This document shows, one piece after another, positions 1 to 5,847 of a DNA stretch of 6,543 bases. How positions within the stretch are numbered: the stretch's first letter is position 1; each line of letters opens with the position of its first letter. A program made the translations under genes and the position numbers. The notes beneath the pieces were generated by a model. That model ran no database searches, was not told the origin of the DNA, and saw nothing but the letters and a program-made list of their open reading frames with translations. The DNA lies in the NCBI GenBank assembly GCA_021162485.1, contig JAGGYP010000020.1:1-6543 (forward strand), given 5' to 3'. This stretch comes from Thermoplasmata archaeon. GTDB lineage: Archaea; Thermoplasmatota; E2; DHVEG-1; B8-G13.

Positions 1-493
1 CGCCCATGGTTATTTCTCTATGAACCGACAAAGCACCAAATAAAAAAGCAAGCCATATTATAAAACCTCTATTCAAATTGCCTAGTATGCCATGAGATTT
101 TGAAAATCTTGCATATGAGATAACACTTAGAGCAACTAGGATTGCTATTAGAATGTTATACACGTTCAAAATCAAAGAAAAAACCAAACCAATTGTAGCT
201 ATAGAAATAGCTGCTATAACTGCTTCATATGGTTTTATTCTCCCAGATGGTATTGGTCTATGTGGTTTTTGTATAGCATCCAACTTTCGATCAAAAAAAT
301 CAGATGCATACAATGCTGCTATCCACCCAAGTATCGGTGTAATTAAAACCAAGATAGCAGTAGAAACATTAGGTAACCCTCCATAGGTTAAGCACGCGCC
401 TGCTAAGCTGACAAGGCCACACCATAAAACAGTATATGGACGCCATGTTTCAATGTGAGCAAAAACCTTTGCTTTTAATGTTACTTTTTTCAT
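1..493 (-). CDS. UbiA-family prenyltransferase, N-terminal 164 residues (3' end beyond window)
   Basis: This is an integral membrane enzyme that moves a prenyl group from a prenyl diphosphate to an acceptor. The acceptor cannot be told: it could be a geranylgeranylglyceryl phosphate in archaeal lipid synthesis or an aromatic ring in quinone synthesis. The translation shows hydrophobic segments at about residues 22-36, 46-63, 90-110 and 112-125. The first Asp-rich motif is SDFFDRKLD at 64-72, followed by KPHRPIPSG at 76-84, a very typical UbiA block. The usual Asn at the front of this motif is Ser64 here. The second Asp motif lies off the left edge. An in-frame TAG sits directly before the ATG, so no longer start exists. 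No good ribosome binding site is visible. It lies 39 bases after the polyprenyl synthase stop on the same strand, a probable operon. Family is confident; substrate is not. Confidence 0.93.
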   Translation of the reverse strand, partial: MKKVTLKAKVFAHIETWRPYTVLWCGLVSLAGACLTYGGLPNVSTAILVLITPILGWIAALYASDFFDRKLDAIQKPHRPIPSGRIKPYEAVIAAISIATIGLVFSLILNVYNILIAILVALSVISYARFSKSHGILGNLNRGFIIWLAFLFGALSVHREITMG

Positions 494-532
494 CTAAGCA
501 AGAGTATAAGGTAACCAGGATAAAAATTTTGT

Positions 533-1480
533 TCATATGGTTATATTTATCTCTCTAAGCATCCTATTTACAATATATCGTGGTGCCTCTAATAACAACT
601 TTTTATAAATATTATTTGGTATATGCTCGCTTTTTCTTATAATACTCTCAGCGTTGTCTAAATGCTCTTTGATTTTGTTAAGATAAATTGCTTTAATCTT
701 ATCTGTATTTTTAACAAGTTTTCTCTTCAGTAGAAAATTAGTTATTTTTCCATTGTTGCCTTCTATCATTTTAAGCAAAGGACCTATTACAGAGTCTATT
801 CTCTCACCATTCTCCAGATCTACAAGGTCATCTGCAAGTTGATAAGCCATTCCTATTTCCCTACCATATTGACCTAATGTTTTTGCTATCTCCCAAGATG
901 CCTTTGCTTCAAGAGCACCCGACATACATGCAGATTCGAAAAGTGAGGCTGTCTTCTGATCTATTATGTTGTAGTACATTTTCAAAAGATTTTCTTTGCT
1001 ATACTCCTCCTTGCCATTGTTGTTTATTTTTACTTCAAGTATCTCTCCACTTAATGCCTTGTTCCATGTATCCACATATACCTTTGCAATGTCTGGTCCA
1101 TGATTCAAAGCTATATCAAATCCAGCGGCAATCATCTTATGACCTATTAACAAAGCTGTGTCTACTCCATTTCTAACATACAAAGAGGGTTTCCCTCTTC
1201 GTTCAGTATCTCTATCTATTATATCATCATGCACTAAAGACGCATTATGAGCCAATTCGACACTAACTGCACCCTCTAAAGCTTTTTTATAATTGCCATT
1301 GTTTTTTTCTTTTCCATTACAAGCATGATAACACAACAGCATTAACATTGGTCTTAGCCTTTTGCCACCTTCTAAAACAGATTTAACAATCGGATCATTT
1401 ATCCTATTTTCAATTTCTGTATTAACATCCTCTATTATTTTTTTGAAGAAGATATCTACTGATAGATTTGTTTCCTTCAT
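533..1480 (-). CDS. Polyprenyl diphosphate synthase (trans-isoprenyl diphosphate synthase family)
   Basis: A soluble enzyme that condenses isopentenyl diphosphate with allylic diphosphates to make a longer prenyl diphosphate, likely the donor for the UbiA enzyme encoded next. Counted from this start (315 residues), it shows GGKRLRP at 38-44, the first Asp-rich motif DDIID at 85-89 followed by RRGKPS, the KT pair at 166-167, and the second Asp-rich motif DDLVD at 217-221. The usual GK-rich segment after the second motif is replaced by ENGE, a feature I associate with some archaeal members. The frame stays open to an ATG at 1507, nine codons earlier. I chose 1480 because GGGGG (minus strand, 1494-1490) lies nine bases upstream and a TATA-like box at 1527-1535 predicts a start of transcription near 1505. 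Chain length cannot be read reliably from the sequence. Confidence 0.94.
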   Translation of the reverse strand: MKETNLSVDIFFKKIIEDVNTEIENRINDPIVKSVLEGGKRLRPMLMLLCYHACNGKEKNNGNYKKALEGAVSVELAHNASLVHDDIIDRDTERRGKPSLYVRNGVDTALLIGHKMIAAGFDIALNHGPDIAKVYVDTWNKALSGEILEVKINNNGKEEYSKENLLKMYYNIIDQKTASLFESACMSGALEAKASWEIAKTLGQYGREIGMAYQLADDLVDLENGERIDSVIGPLLKMIEGNNGKITNFLLKRKLVKNTDKIKAIYLNKIKEHLDNAESIIRKSEHIPNNIYKKLLLEAPRYIVNRMLREINITI

Positions 1481-1526
1481 AATTTTGTTCCCCCATATCA
1501 AGATCATTAGGATGGATTGGAAGTAT

Positions 1527-1535
1527 ATTTTATAA
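1527..1535 (-). promoter_or_regulatory. Probable TATA box of the polyprenyl synthase-UbiA operon
   Basis: The minus strand reads TTATAAAAT here. Archaeal transcription normally starts about 25 bases downstream, near 1505, which gives a leader of about 25 bases to the ATG at 1480. A second TATA-like stretch lies at about 1552-1559. In AT-rich DNA such boxes are frequent, so this rests on position. Confidence 0.4.
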
Positions 1536-1605
1536 TTTTCTAATTATTTTAGTATATAACCTAATACGTTCCTAATATATATATTTAACGTTGGTCTAAT
1601 TAATT

Positions 1606-1797
1606 TTTTAGACAAAGGTTATCTCTCGATGGAAAGTGTATGGGGGAGGCGGCGGAGGTGTCAACACCCCGGTCTAAAACAGTTAGTATTACTTGTACAT
1701 CCCATCTCTCCGCCTAATTCTAAATTTAAATGAAAGTATAAAAACTTTTCGATTAAGCCAGTAGTTCCGAAAGTACCAGACACCCCCACTGTTTTTT
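1606..1797 (+). ncRNA. GC-rich self-complementary island ending in T6: candidate structured RNA or relic of a mobile element
   Basis: This stretch has no convincing gene. GC content rises sharply at about 1641-1715, which in AT-rich archaeal DNA often marks a structured RNA. Visible pairings are GGCGGAG (1651-1657) with CTCCGCC (1708-1714); GGTG-TCAA-CACC (1657-1668); TTTTAGAC (1606-1613) with GTCTAAAA (1672-1679), which crosses the first pairing; and TGGGGG (1641-1646) with CCCCCA (1783-1788). A T6 run follows at 1792-1797, a usual archaeal stop signal on the plus strand. A TATA-like stretch at about 1575-1587 would place a start near 1606. I do not recognise a known RNA family. It is not a tRNA: there is no T-loop. 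An alternative is the guide-RNA/3' end relic of a TnpB-type element. Strand and ends are inferred. Confidence 0.25.
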
Positions 1798-1858
1798 CGA
1801 TTTTCATATCAAAAATGAGTTGCTATGATATAATTTTTACTAAAAAATGACGAAAAAT

Positions 1859-1880
1859 GGGATAAAAATTTCTAGACTAA
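1859..1880 (+). repeat. Left terminal inverted repeat of the insertion sequence
   Basis: Reading inward this is GGGATAAAAATTTCTAG followed by ACTAA. Aligned with the right end it matches at 18 positions, with two mismatches and two single-base gaps. The region is AT-rich, so the GGG end and the ACTAA tail carry most of the weight. Confidence 0.55.
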
Positions 1881-1889
1881 AGGTGTAAA

Positions 1890-1906
1890 ATAGAGGATTC
1901 CTCTAT
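1890..1906. repeat. Hairpin inside the left end of the insertion sequence
   Basis: ATAGAGG at 1890-1896 pairs perfectly with CCTCTAT at 1900-1906 around a three-base loop. It lies downstream of the transposase on its coding strand, just past a T6 run. It may help end the transposase message, block transcription entering from outside, or be part of the transposase binding site. The role is not shown. Confidence 0.5.
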
Positions 1907-1920
1907 ACTCATTTCTAAGT

Positions 1921-1926
1921 AAAAAA
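1921..1926 (-). terminator. Oligo-T run, probable transposase terminator
   Basis: A6 on the plus strand gives T6 on the minus strand, 40 bases after the transposase stop, with a further T5 at about 1947-1951. Archaeal RNA polymerase typically stops at such runs. The hairpin at 1890-1906 follows. Confidence 0.4.
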
Positions 1927-1966
1927 TGAAAACTATATATCTAAAGAAAAAGAAGAACATTATGTG

Positions 1967-3517
1967 TTAGCCTCCTGGGTCAATAGTGAGCAAAATAGTT
2001 CCAAAATACTTAGACGTTAAAACATGCCTACTGGTTTTAAACCCAAATATTGCAAGACAAATAAGAATGTCAACAAGGATCCAGAGATTATAGAGCAATG
2101 CTGAGAATAGGAAATAGAACAATCTTATAAGATAGTTCTTAGAGGTTGTTTTAGGCCTGAAAGAATGTTTCTTTACCCTATAGCTGGTTTCTATTCCCCA
2201 TCTCTTAGCATAGAGTTCAAACAGCCATTTTGATAGGTTTGCATCATTTTCGTTGAAGTCTATGTTTGTGGCAAATGCTCTTTTAATTCTTTGTTCATCT
2301 TCAACAATTGCAATGTTGAAACTAGTTGCTCCCATCTTGTAGTCTTTGATTATTTTTGGTGGTGGCATAACCTGTAGTAAGTTTTTGATTCTTGGGTTTT
2401 CTGTGCATGGCATGAGAAATTTGATTCTATGTTGATTGAATATTTCTATGGATTTTGAGTCGAAAAATCCTCTGTCAACATATAGTCTTCTTATTTTGAC
2501 TCTTCTGGAGGCATATCTTAAGAGTTCTTCTAGGATGTACTCTTTTCTATCAAATGGCCCGACAGGCAATGCAAGCAATGTGAATCTTTTATCGCCCTCT
2601 ACTATGTTTATAGTTGCAAACTTGTAACAGTGGGTTGTTCCACGCTCTGGTTTCTTTTCAGCAACCATTGTAGCATTTTTGTCGCCATAGAAAAACCATT
2701 CTGTGAAATCTATTGCAACATCCACTGGTTTTTTAAACATGTTAGATTTTCTGGCAGTTTCAAAAATTACTTCAAAGATTGTCTTGAACATCCTCTGCAG
2801 CTGATCTATATTCTGGTAGTTTTTGAGATGATACAACAGTGTATCTCCATTTGGCCCTGCTTTTCTTTGCTCTATAAATGTTTTGCTTCCATTCTCTGCA
2901 AAATCATTGGTCATACACATATGGATTAGCAAATCCAAAAATGTGTTTTTGCTGTACACTGTATTGTGATGGAGATTTAAATTCAGAAATGATGAAACTC
3001 TCCTTTTGAAAAATCTGCATATTTCTCTTGTTTTTTCAGCTTTTTTGTAATAGATTGTCCTATCTGCAAGTTTTTTCTTTGGCTTTTCTGGTTTAAGGAT
3101 GTCTATATCAAAGATTATGCCGAATTTTTCTGATATTTCCCTGATTTTGTTTGCTATGAAATCAATGGTTTCCTTGGTTTGTTTATCTAGGATATGGTTT
3201 AGGAAATAGCTTATTGTTCTCTGATTTGGTGTCTGCTTGAAGCCCAGTTTAAATTTCTCAGATGGATGTCTTTTAAGGTATCTCTCTAGCTGGGTTTGAA
3301 ATTTTATACCTTTTAACTTCTGGAAGATTAATAGTTTAAGTAGAGAATGATAAGAAAATTTGATGCTTCTATACTTGAATGCTATCAAATTCTCTAGATC
3401 CAATTTGTTTAGAAAATCAGCAGCTGATATGCTCTTTTCTTCTTTAAACTCTTCAAAAGTTTTATAAATTGCGTTTTCAATTTTATCTCTGGAGATGTCT
3501 CTCTTGCTTGGCCGCAT
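1967..3517 (-). CDS. DDE transposase of the insertion sequence (IS4 superfamily)
   Basis: This enzyme cuts and joins the ends of its own element. It has 516 residues. An N-terminal region at about 55-115 (KLLIFQKLKG and following) resembles the DNA-binding N-domain of ISH3/IS5-like transposases. The RNase H-like catalytic core has D270 in VAIDFTEW, D348 in RLYVDRGF and E443 in RWGIET. The sequence Y436-x2-R439-x3-E443-x6-K450 matches the YREK signature of the IS4 superfamily. A hydrophobic stretch at about 465-492 follows. A strong ribosome binding site, AGGAG (minus strand, 3529-3525), lies seven bases before the ATG, so the start is secure. All catalytic residues are present and the frame is unbroken, so it looks functional. 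The length exceeds what I recall for ISH3 (about 390), so IS1634-like or another subgroup is possible. Confidence 0.9.
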   Translation of the reverse strand: MRPSKRDISRDKIENAIYKTFEEFKEEKSISAADFLNKLDLENLIAFKYRSIKFSYHSLLKLLIFQKLKGIKFQTQLERYLKRHPSEKFKLGFKQTPNQRTISYFLNHILDKQTKETIDFIANKIREISEKFGIIFDIDILKPEKPKKKLADRTIYYKKAEKTREICRFFKRRVSSFLNLNLHHNTVYSKNTFLDLLIHMCMTNDFAENGSKTFIEQRKAGPNGDTLLYHLKNYQNIDQLQRMFKTIFEVIFETARKSNMFKKPVDVAIDFTEWFFYGDKNATMVAEKKPERGTTHCYKFATINIVEGDKRFTLLALPVGPFDRKEYILEELLRYASRRVKIRRLYVDRGFFDSKSIEIFNQHRIKFLMPCTENPRIKNLLQVMPPPKIIKDYKMGATSFNIAIVEDEQRIKRAFATNIDFNENDANLSKWLFELYAKRWGIETSYRVKKHSFRPKTTSKNYLIRLFYFLFSALLYNLWILVDILICLAIFGFKTSRHVLTSKYFGTILLTIDPGG

Positions 3518-3529
3518 GGGATGTCTCCT

Positions 3530-3556
3530 GCCTAAAGGGACGCTACCCCTTTAGGC
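3530..3556 (-). promoter_or_regulatory. Ten-base-pair hairpin in the transposase leader
   Basis: GCCTAAAGGG (3530-3539) and CCCTTTAGGC (3547-3556) form a perfect ten-pair stem with a seven-base loop. In the transposase message the stem ends directly against the AGGAG ribosome binding site (3529-3525). Such leader hairpins can limit translation or protect against read-in from neighbouring genes. Here the stem abuts the site rather than covering it, so an effect is inferred. Confidence 0.6.
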
Positions 3557-3576
3557 ACTTATACCCTTATACACCT

Positions 3577-3598
3577 ATATATCTTATTAGTTTATAAA
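3577..3598 (-). promoter_or_regulatory. Candidate transposase promoter (two TATA-like boxes)
   Basis: On the minus strand TTTATAAAC lies at 3598-3590 and a TATATA core at about 3582-3577. The first would start transcription near 3568 and keep the whole leader hairpin in the message; the second would start inside it. Both are inside the element if its right end is at 3606. Confidence 0.35.
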
Positions 3599-3606
3599 TT
3601 TTACCC
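3587..3606 (-). repeat. Right terminal inverted repeat of the insertion sequence
   Basis: Read inward on the minus strand it begins GGGTAAAATTTATAAACTAA, matching the left end apart from two substitutions and two single-base gaps. Its outer eight bases are also half of the palindrome at 3599-3618. Confidence 0.55.
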
Positions 3607-3618
3607 TTAAGGGTAAAA
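3599..3618. promoter_or_regulatory. Perfect 20-base palindrome, possible operator of the RHH-TcmP arm
   Basis: TTTTACCC and GGGTAAAA flank a central TTAA. The palindrome directly abuts the TATA-like box of the plus-strand RHH-TcmP genes and lies between this and the divergent transposase promoter. That is where an RHH repressor would bind. A competing reading is that the left half is the end of the insertion sequence, so the symmetry may be a product of insertion. Confidence 0.45.
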
Positions 3619-3619
3619 G

Positions 3620-3627
3620 TATATATA
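3620..3627 (+). promoter_or_regulatory. TATA box of the RHH-TcmP arm
   Basis: TATATATA preceded by purine-rich GGGTAAAAG, a possible BRE. A start about 25 bases downstream falls near 3649, just before the ATG at 3655, so the message would be nearly leaderless. No ribosome binding site is visible, consistent with that. Confidence 0.5.
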
Positions 3628-3654
3628 CCTCTAATTTTATTAATGATTGATAAA

Positions 3655-3852
3655 ATGGGTGCAATAAAGGTTATTTTACCAGATGAGTTAGAAGAAGAGT
3701 TTCGCAGCGAAGTCTTTAAAAGTAAAGGGATGAAAAAAGGCAATCTTACCTTGGCTATAGAAGAAGCGATTAAGATGTAGATAGATTTTCAACAGAAAAA
3801 AAGAAGTGAAGCTGCAAAAAAGGCTTGGGAAACAAGAAGAAAGAAAAAGTGA
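3655..3852 (+). pseudogene. Small RHH-like protein gene interrupted by an in-frame TAG
   Basis: This encodes a small, probably DNA-binding, antitoxin-like protein. The first 41 codons read MGAIKVILPD (likely the beta strand), then two helices, ELEEEFRSEVFKSKG and NLTLAIEEAIKM. A TAG follows at 3778-3780. The same frame continues with 23 clearly protein-like codons, including KRSEAAKKAWETRRKKK, to a TGA at 3850-3852. A single-base change from TGG (Trp) would explain the TAG. The gene is therefore either a recent nonsense mutant, still able to make a short product, or its UAG is read through or decoded as pyrrolysine. An in-frame ATG at 3643 would add four residues, but the TATA position favours 3655. 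TcmP begins five bases after the TGA, so the two form an operon. I cannot name the family beyond RHH-like. Confidence 0.7.
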
Positions 3853-3857
3853 TATGA

Positions 3858-4796
3858 ATGGATGTTGATCTCCATACCAAATTGAAACATCGTATAATCT
3901 CTTATTATTTTTCTAGTGGTTGGAGACAAGTTCTTAAAGGAGGGAATGTATATTCGCTTTACTATATAGATTTATTTGCTGGAGATGGGGAATGTAAATG
4001 TGACCGAATAAATGAAGAAATAGAGCAATATTTGCCAGAGAATCTAAAAGATAGAGTATGGGATCCTCCTTTCTTCAAGTTGATGGAAATTGCAAAAGAG
4101 GCAAATTTCAACAACTTGAGTTGTTTTTTCAATGACATCGATAGAAATAAAATAGAATCACTTAAAGAAAAGATAAAAGAAAGGGATTTTTCGGATTTTG
4201 TTGGGGGGTATTATTGTAAAGATGCGAATATTATATGTGAGGAATTATTGGAAAAGATAGGAAAACCAAACAGACCTTCTATCTTTCTCCTTGATCCACA
4301 AAATCATTCTCAGCTGAAATTTTCTACAATTGAAAAAATAGCGAATTTTACAGATAAAAATACAGGTAGAAAACCTGAATTAATTATTAATTTTATGTTT
4401 TATTCGATTCTTATGGCATTTAAACGGGGGCTGCCTGAAAAAGATGTAGATGATATTAACGCCTTTCTTGGGACAAATTTTGGAAGAAAAGAGCTATTAG
4501 AGTTAAAAGAGAGTGCGTCAAGAAAAACATATGAAGTTCTTCTTAATGTTTTCATAAAAAATCTTAAAGAATTGGGTTATCTATGTAACTATCAGCTAGT
4601 AGCGTCAACTAAAACTAACTCACCTATCTACTATCTTGTATTCGCAGCCTATGATAAAAAAATTTTTCAATGGTATAAAAGAGTTAACGATTATGTTGAG
4701 AAACTTAAAGAAGACTGGATAAAAAAGAATTATACTATTTTGACCATGAGTGAGATGAGAAAGAAGGGGCAAAGATTTTTACCTGAGTTTTATTAA
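3858..4796 (+). CDS. tcmP: Three-Cys-motif partner protein TcmP
   Basis: This protein of unknown function has a methyltransferase-like Rossmann core and is regularly encoded next to three-Cys-motif radical-SAM-like proteins. In its 312 residues I see the N-terminal HTKLKH at 6-11, the SAM-binding-type motif YIDLFAGDGEC at 36-46, FFNDID at 90-95 (the usual second-strand acidic position), FLLDP at 143-147 and the strand ELIINFM at 174-180. Near the C-terminus comes YYLVFAAYDKKIFQWYKRV at 258-276, a block typical of the family. The length is normal. An in-frame TGA directly before the ATG rules out a longer start, and AGTGA five bases upstream may serve as a weak ribosome binding site. It is downstream of the interrupted RHH gene and faces its partner across a 108-base gap. 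A substrate and true methyl transfer are unproven. Confidence 0.9.
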   Translation: MDVDLHTKLKHRIISYYFSSGWRQVLKGGNVYSLYYIDLFAGDGECKCDRINEEIEQYLPENLKDRVWDPPFFKLMEIAKEANFNNLSCFFNDIDRNKIESLKEKIKERDFSDFVGGYYCKDANIICEELLEKIGKPNRPSIFLLDPQNHSQLKFSTIEKIANFTDKNTGRKPELIINFMFYSILMAFKRGLPEKDVDDINAFLGTNFGRKELLELKESASRKTYEVLLNVFIKNLKELGYLCNYQLVASTKTNSPIYYLVFAAYDKKIFQWYKRVNDYVEKLKEDWIKKNYTILTMSEMRKKGQRFLPEFY

Positions 4797-4801
4797 GGCT
4801 C

Positions 4802-4807
4802 TTTTTT
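4802..4807 (+). terminator. Oligo-T terminator of tcmP
   Basis: T6 begins six bases after the tcmP stop, a typical archaeal termination signal without a strong hairpin. It lies in the 108-base convergent gap (4797-4904). I see no gene or clear minus-strand terminator in that gap; see the findings for a suspicious open frame in it. Confidence 0.55.
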
Positions 4808-4904
4808 GTGAGACAGACACTCTCTCTGGTTTATATGATACATGATGTTTAACCATTCCGAGCCATTGCATCTTGAGCTTCATTTGCTTTATCATATACT
4901 CTTA

Positions 4905-5582
4905 CTAAAACAAGCAAAGTCTTCTTAGGTTTTTCTTCACTTTGACCTCGGTAAACGTACTCAGACTCTTTATCAATTTCTCTACTTTGTCTGGATTTGG
5001 TTCTATTAGTTCATTGTTTTTACTATCTGCCCCTATGCTAACAAATATTGGATTGATTTTTTTTATCCATGTTAGAAGCTCTTCCAAATCAAAATCCATA
5101 ATAGGTTCAATAGAAACCATTTTCCTTGGGTGGTTTATAGCGAGAAAATCTAGGTATCTCTGAGCAGGTGGAGGTGCTTTTGAAATATTGTAATTTCTGT
5201 TAGTTTCTATTGTTGTGCCGATAATACTGTTTTTTGGCAGTAATTGGAGAAACTCGACGAATCTCCTTGGGTTTTTACTCTGAAATAGATAAGTATTGGG
5301 GAATTTTCTACAGTAACCTAGTATCTCCTCTATCAGATTGCTTGGAACCCATTCTCCAAAAATAGCTGTTGCAGAGCCTACAAAAATTATTTTGCCAGAA
5401 CCAAGATCTGTGTGCATTTCCTTTTTAGACAATCTTACATTTCCATCATATTTCTTTAGATTGCCAAGGAAGCTTTTTTTCATATAACAATAGCTACACT
5501 CATGTTGGCATCTTCCAGCGAGAGGGTTCCAAGTATGTGTCACCCAAGGATACATATTTCCATTAGTTTTATTCAATCCCAT
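4905..5582 (-). CDS. Three-Cys-motif radical-SAM-like protein (DUF5131, phage Gp37/Gp68 type)
   Basis: Partner of TcmP with an iron-sulfur type CX3CX2C motif. With 225 residues from this ATG, it shows TWNPLAG at 17-23 and C25, C29 and C32, followed by Y-M as in radical SAM enzymes. Further on come FGEWVP at 75-80, FQSKNPRRF at 100-108, SIEPIMDFD at 147-155 and SIGADSKN at 172-179, then the family-like ending KKNLRRL. These blocks mark it as a three-Cys-motif family member. In SATAIF (70-75) I expect an Asp, as in SMSDLF of relatives; Ala73 is found. The ATG at 5582 is chosen over a GTG at 5594 because GAGG lies six bases upstream. It ends with TAG immediately followed by TAA. It lies 60 bases after an RHH gene on the same strand. 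The reaction is unknown. Confidence 0.9.
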   Translation of the reverse strand: MGLNKTNGNMYPWVTHTWNPLAGRCQHECSYCYMKKSFLGNLKKYDGNVRLSKKEMHTDLGSGKIIFVGSATAIFGEWVPSNLIEEILGYCRKFPNTYLFQSKNPRRFVEFLQLLPKNSIIGTTIETNRNYNISKAPPPAQRYLDFLAINHPRKMVSIEPIMDFDLEELLTWIKKINPIFVSIGADSKNNELIEPNPDKVEKLIKSLSTFTEVKVKKNLRRLCLF

Positions 5583-5642
5583 ATTATTCCTCACACATTT
5601 GTTTTCTTTAAATATTTACAAAGGGTCCATGAAAGTATATTT

Positions 5643-5837
5643 TTACTTTTTATTTTTCTCCATTAATTCAATCTCTCTCTCCTTAAGTTGTAATTCCCTC
5701 AGCTCAAGAATTTTATCTCTCAAGGTAGAGTTTACAAACTCACTAACAGATCTATACAGATATTTTCTACTTTCAACAATTGATTTTATTTCTTCTAGAA
5801 TTTTTTCATCAATGCTAACAGATTTATAGGCATTCAT
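5643..5837 (-). CDS. Ribbon-helix-helix transcriptional regulator/antitoxin-like protein
   Basis: A 64-residue protein likely to dimerise and bind DNA through paired beta strands. The first stretch, AYKSVSID (3-10), fits the DNA-contacting strand; EKILEEIKSIVES (11-23) is helix A; RSVSEFVNSTLRDKIL (29-44) is helix B. A charged helical tail runs to the end. The frame stays open to an ATG at 5882, but those extra codons lie inside the AT-repeat operator and upstream of the predicted transcription start, so I start at 5837. The three-Cys-motif gene follows after 60 bases on the same strand, a probable operon. A 24-base palindrome just upstream suggests it represses its own arm. It could instead be an antitoxin, but no toxin-like gene is adjacent. 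Confidence 0.85.
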   Translation of the reverse strand: MNAYKSVSIDEKILEEIKSIVESRKYLYRSVSEFVNSTLRDKILELRELQLKEREIELMEKNKK

Positions 5838-5847
5838 TTTACCACAA

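Larger units (their letters stand above)
1859..3606 (-). mobile_element. Insertion sequence, IS4-superfamily type (possibly ISH3-like), apparently complete
   Basis: The element holds a single transposase gene, with imperfect inverted repeats at both ends (1859-1880 and 3587-3606). Further in, a second block AGGTGTAxAA lies in inverted orientation at 1881-1890 and 3567-3576, in the same order at both ends but with a 10-base insertion on the right. This collinearity supports the boundaries, which also enclose TATA-like boxes suitable for the transposase. No clear target-site duplication is seen: the flanks AAAAT and TTAAG differ. The exact ends may therefore be off by several bases, or the duplication has decayed. 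It sits between the isoprenoid operon and the three-Cys-motif cassette, just outside the promoter of the latter. The family name is tentative. Confidence 0.72.

Noticed and set aside
153..386. Plus-strand open frame of 77 codons
   Set aside because: It is the antisense shadow of the UbiA gene, whose motifs are unmistakable on the minus strand.
1651..1714. tRNA-like closing stem GGCGGAG/CTCCGCC
   Set aside because: The enclosed length (64 bases in all) is too short, there is no T-loop TTCRA, and no proper anticodon arm is seen on either strand.
1629..1733. Short plus-strand frame of 34 codons starting ATG, rich in Arg early on
   Set aside because: It covers the GC-rich pairing island, has no ribosome binding site, and the other two frames there are also open. 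I cannot tell it from RNA or relic sequence, so it is not called as a gene.
1755..1790. Pieces resembling cobalamin riboswitch boxes (AGCCAGTAG and CCCCACTG)
   Set aside because: They are in the wrong order and lack the GGTGAAAATCC-type box; no cobalamin gene is nearby.
1746..1802. TTTTCGATT direct repeat at 1746-1754 and 1794-1802
   Set aside because: Nine AT-rich bases in two copies, not extended and without regular spacing; no CRISPR or other array is present.
3544..3556. Alternative insertion-sequence end GCCTAAAGGGGTA, matching GACTAAAGGTGTA at 1875-1887
   Set aside because: It matches 11 of 13 bases, but the same sequence is part of the leader hairpin, and this boundary would leave the transposase promoter outside the element.
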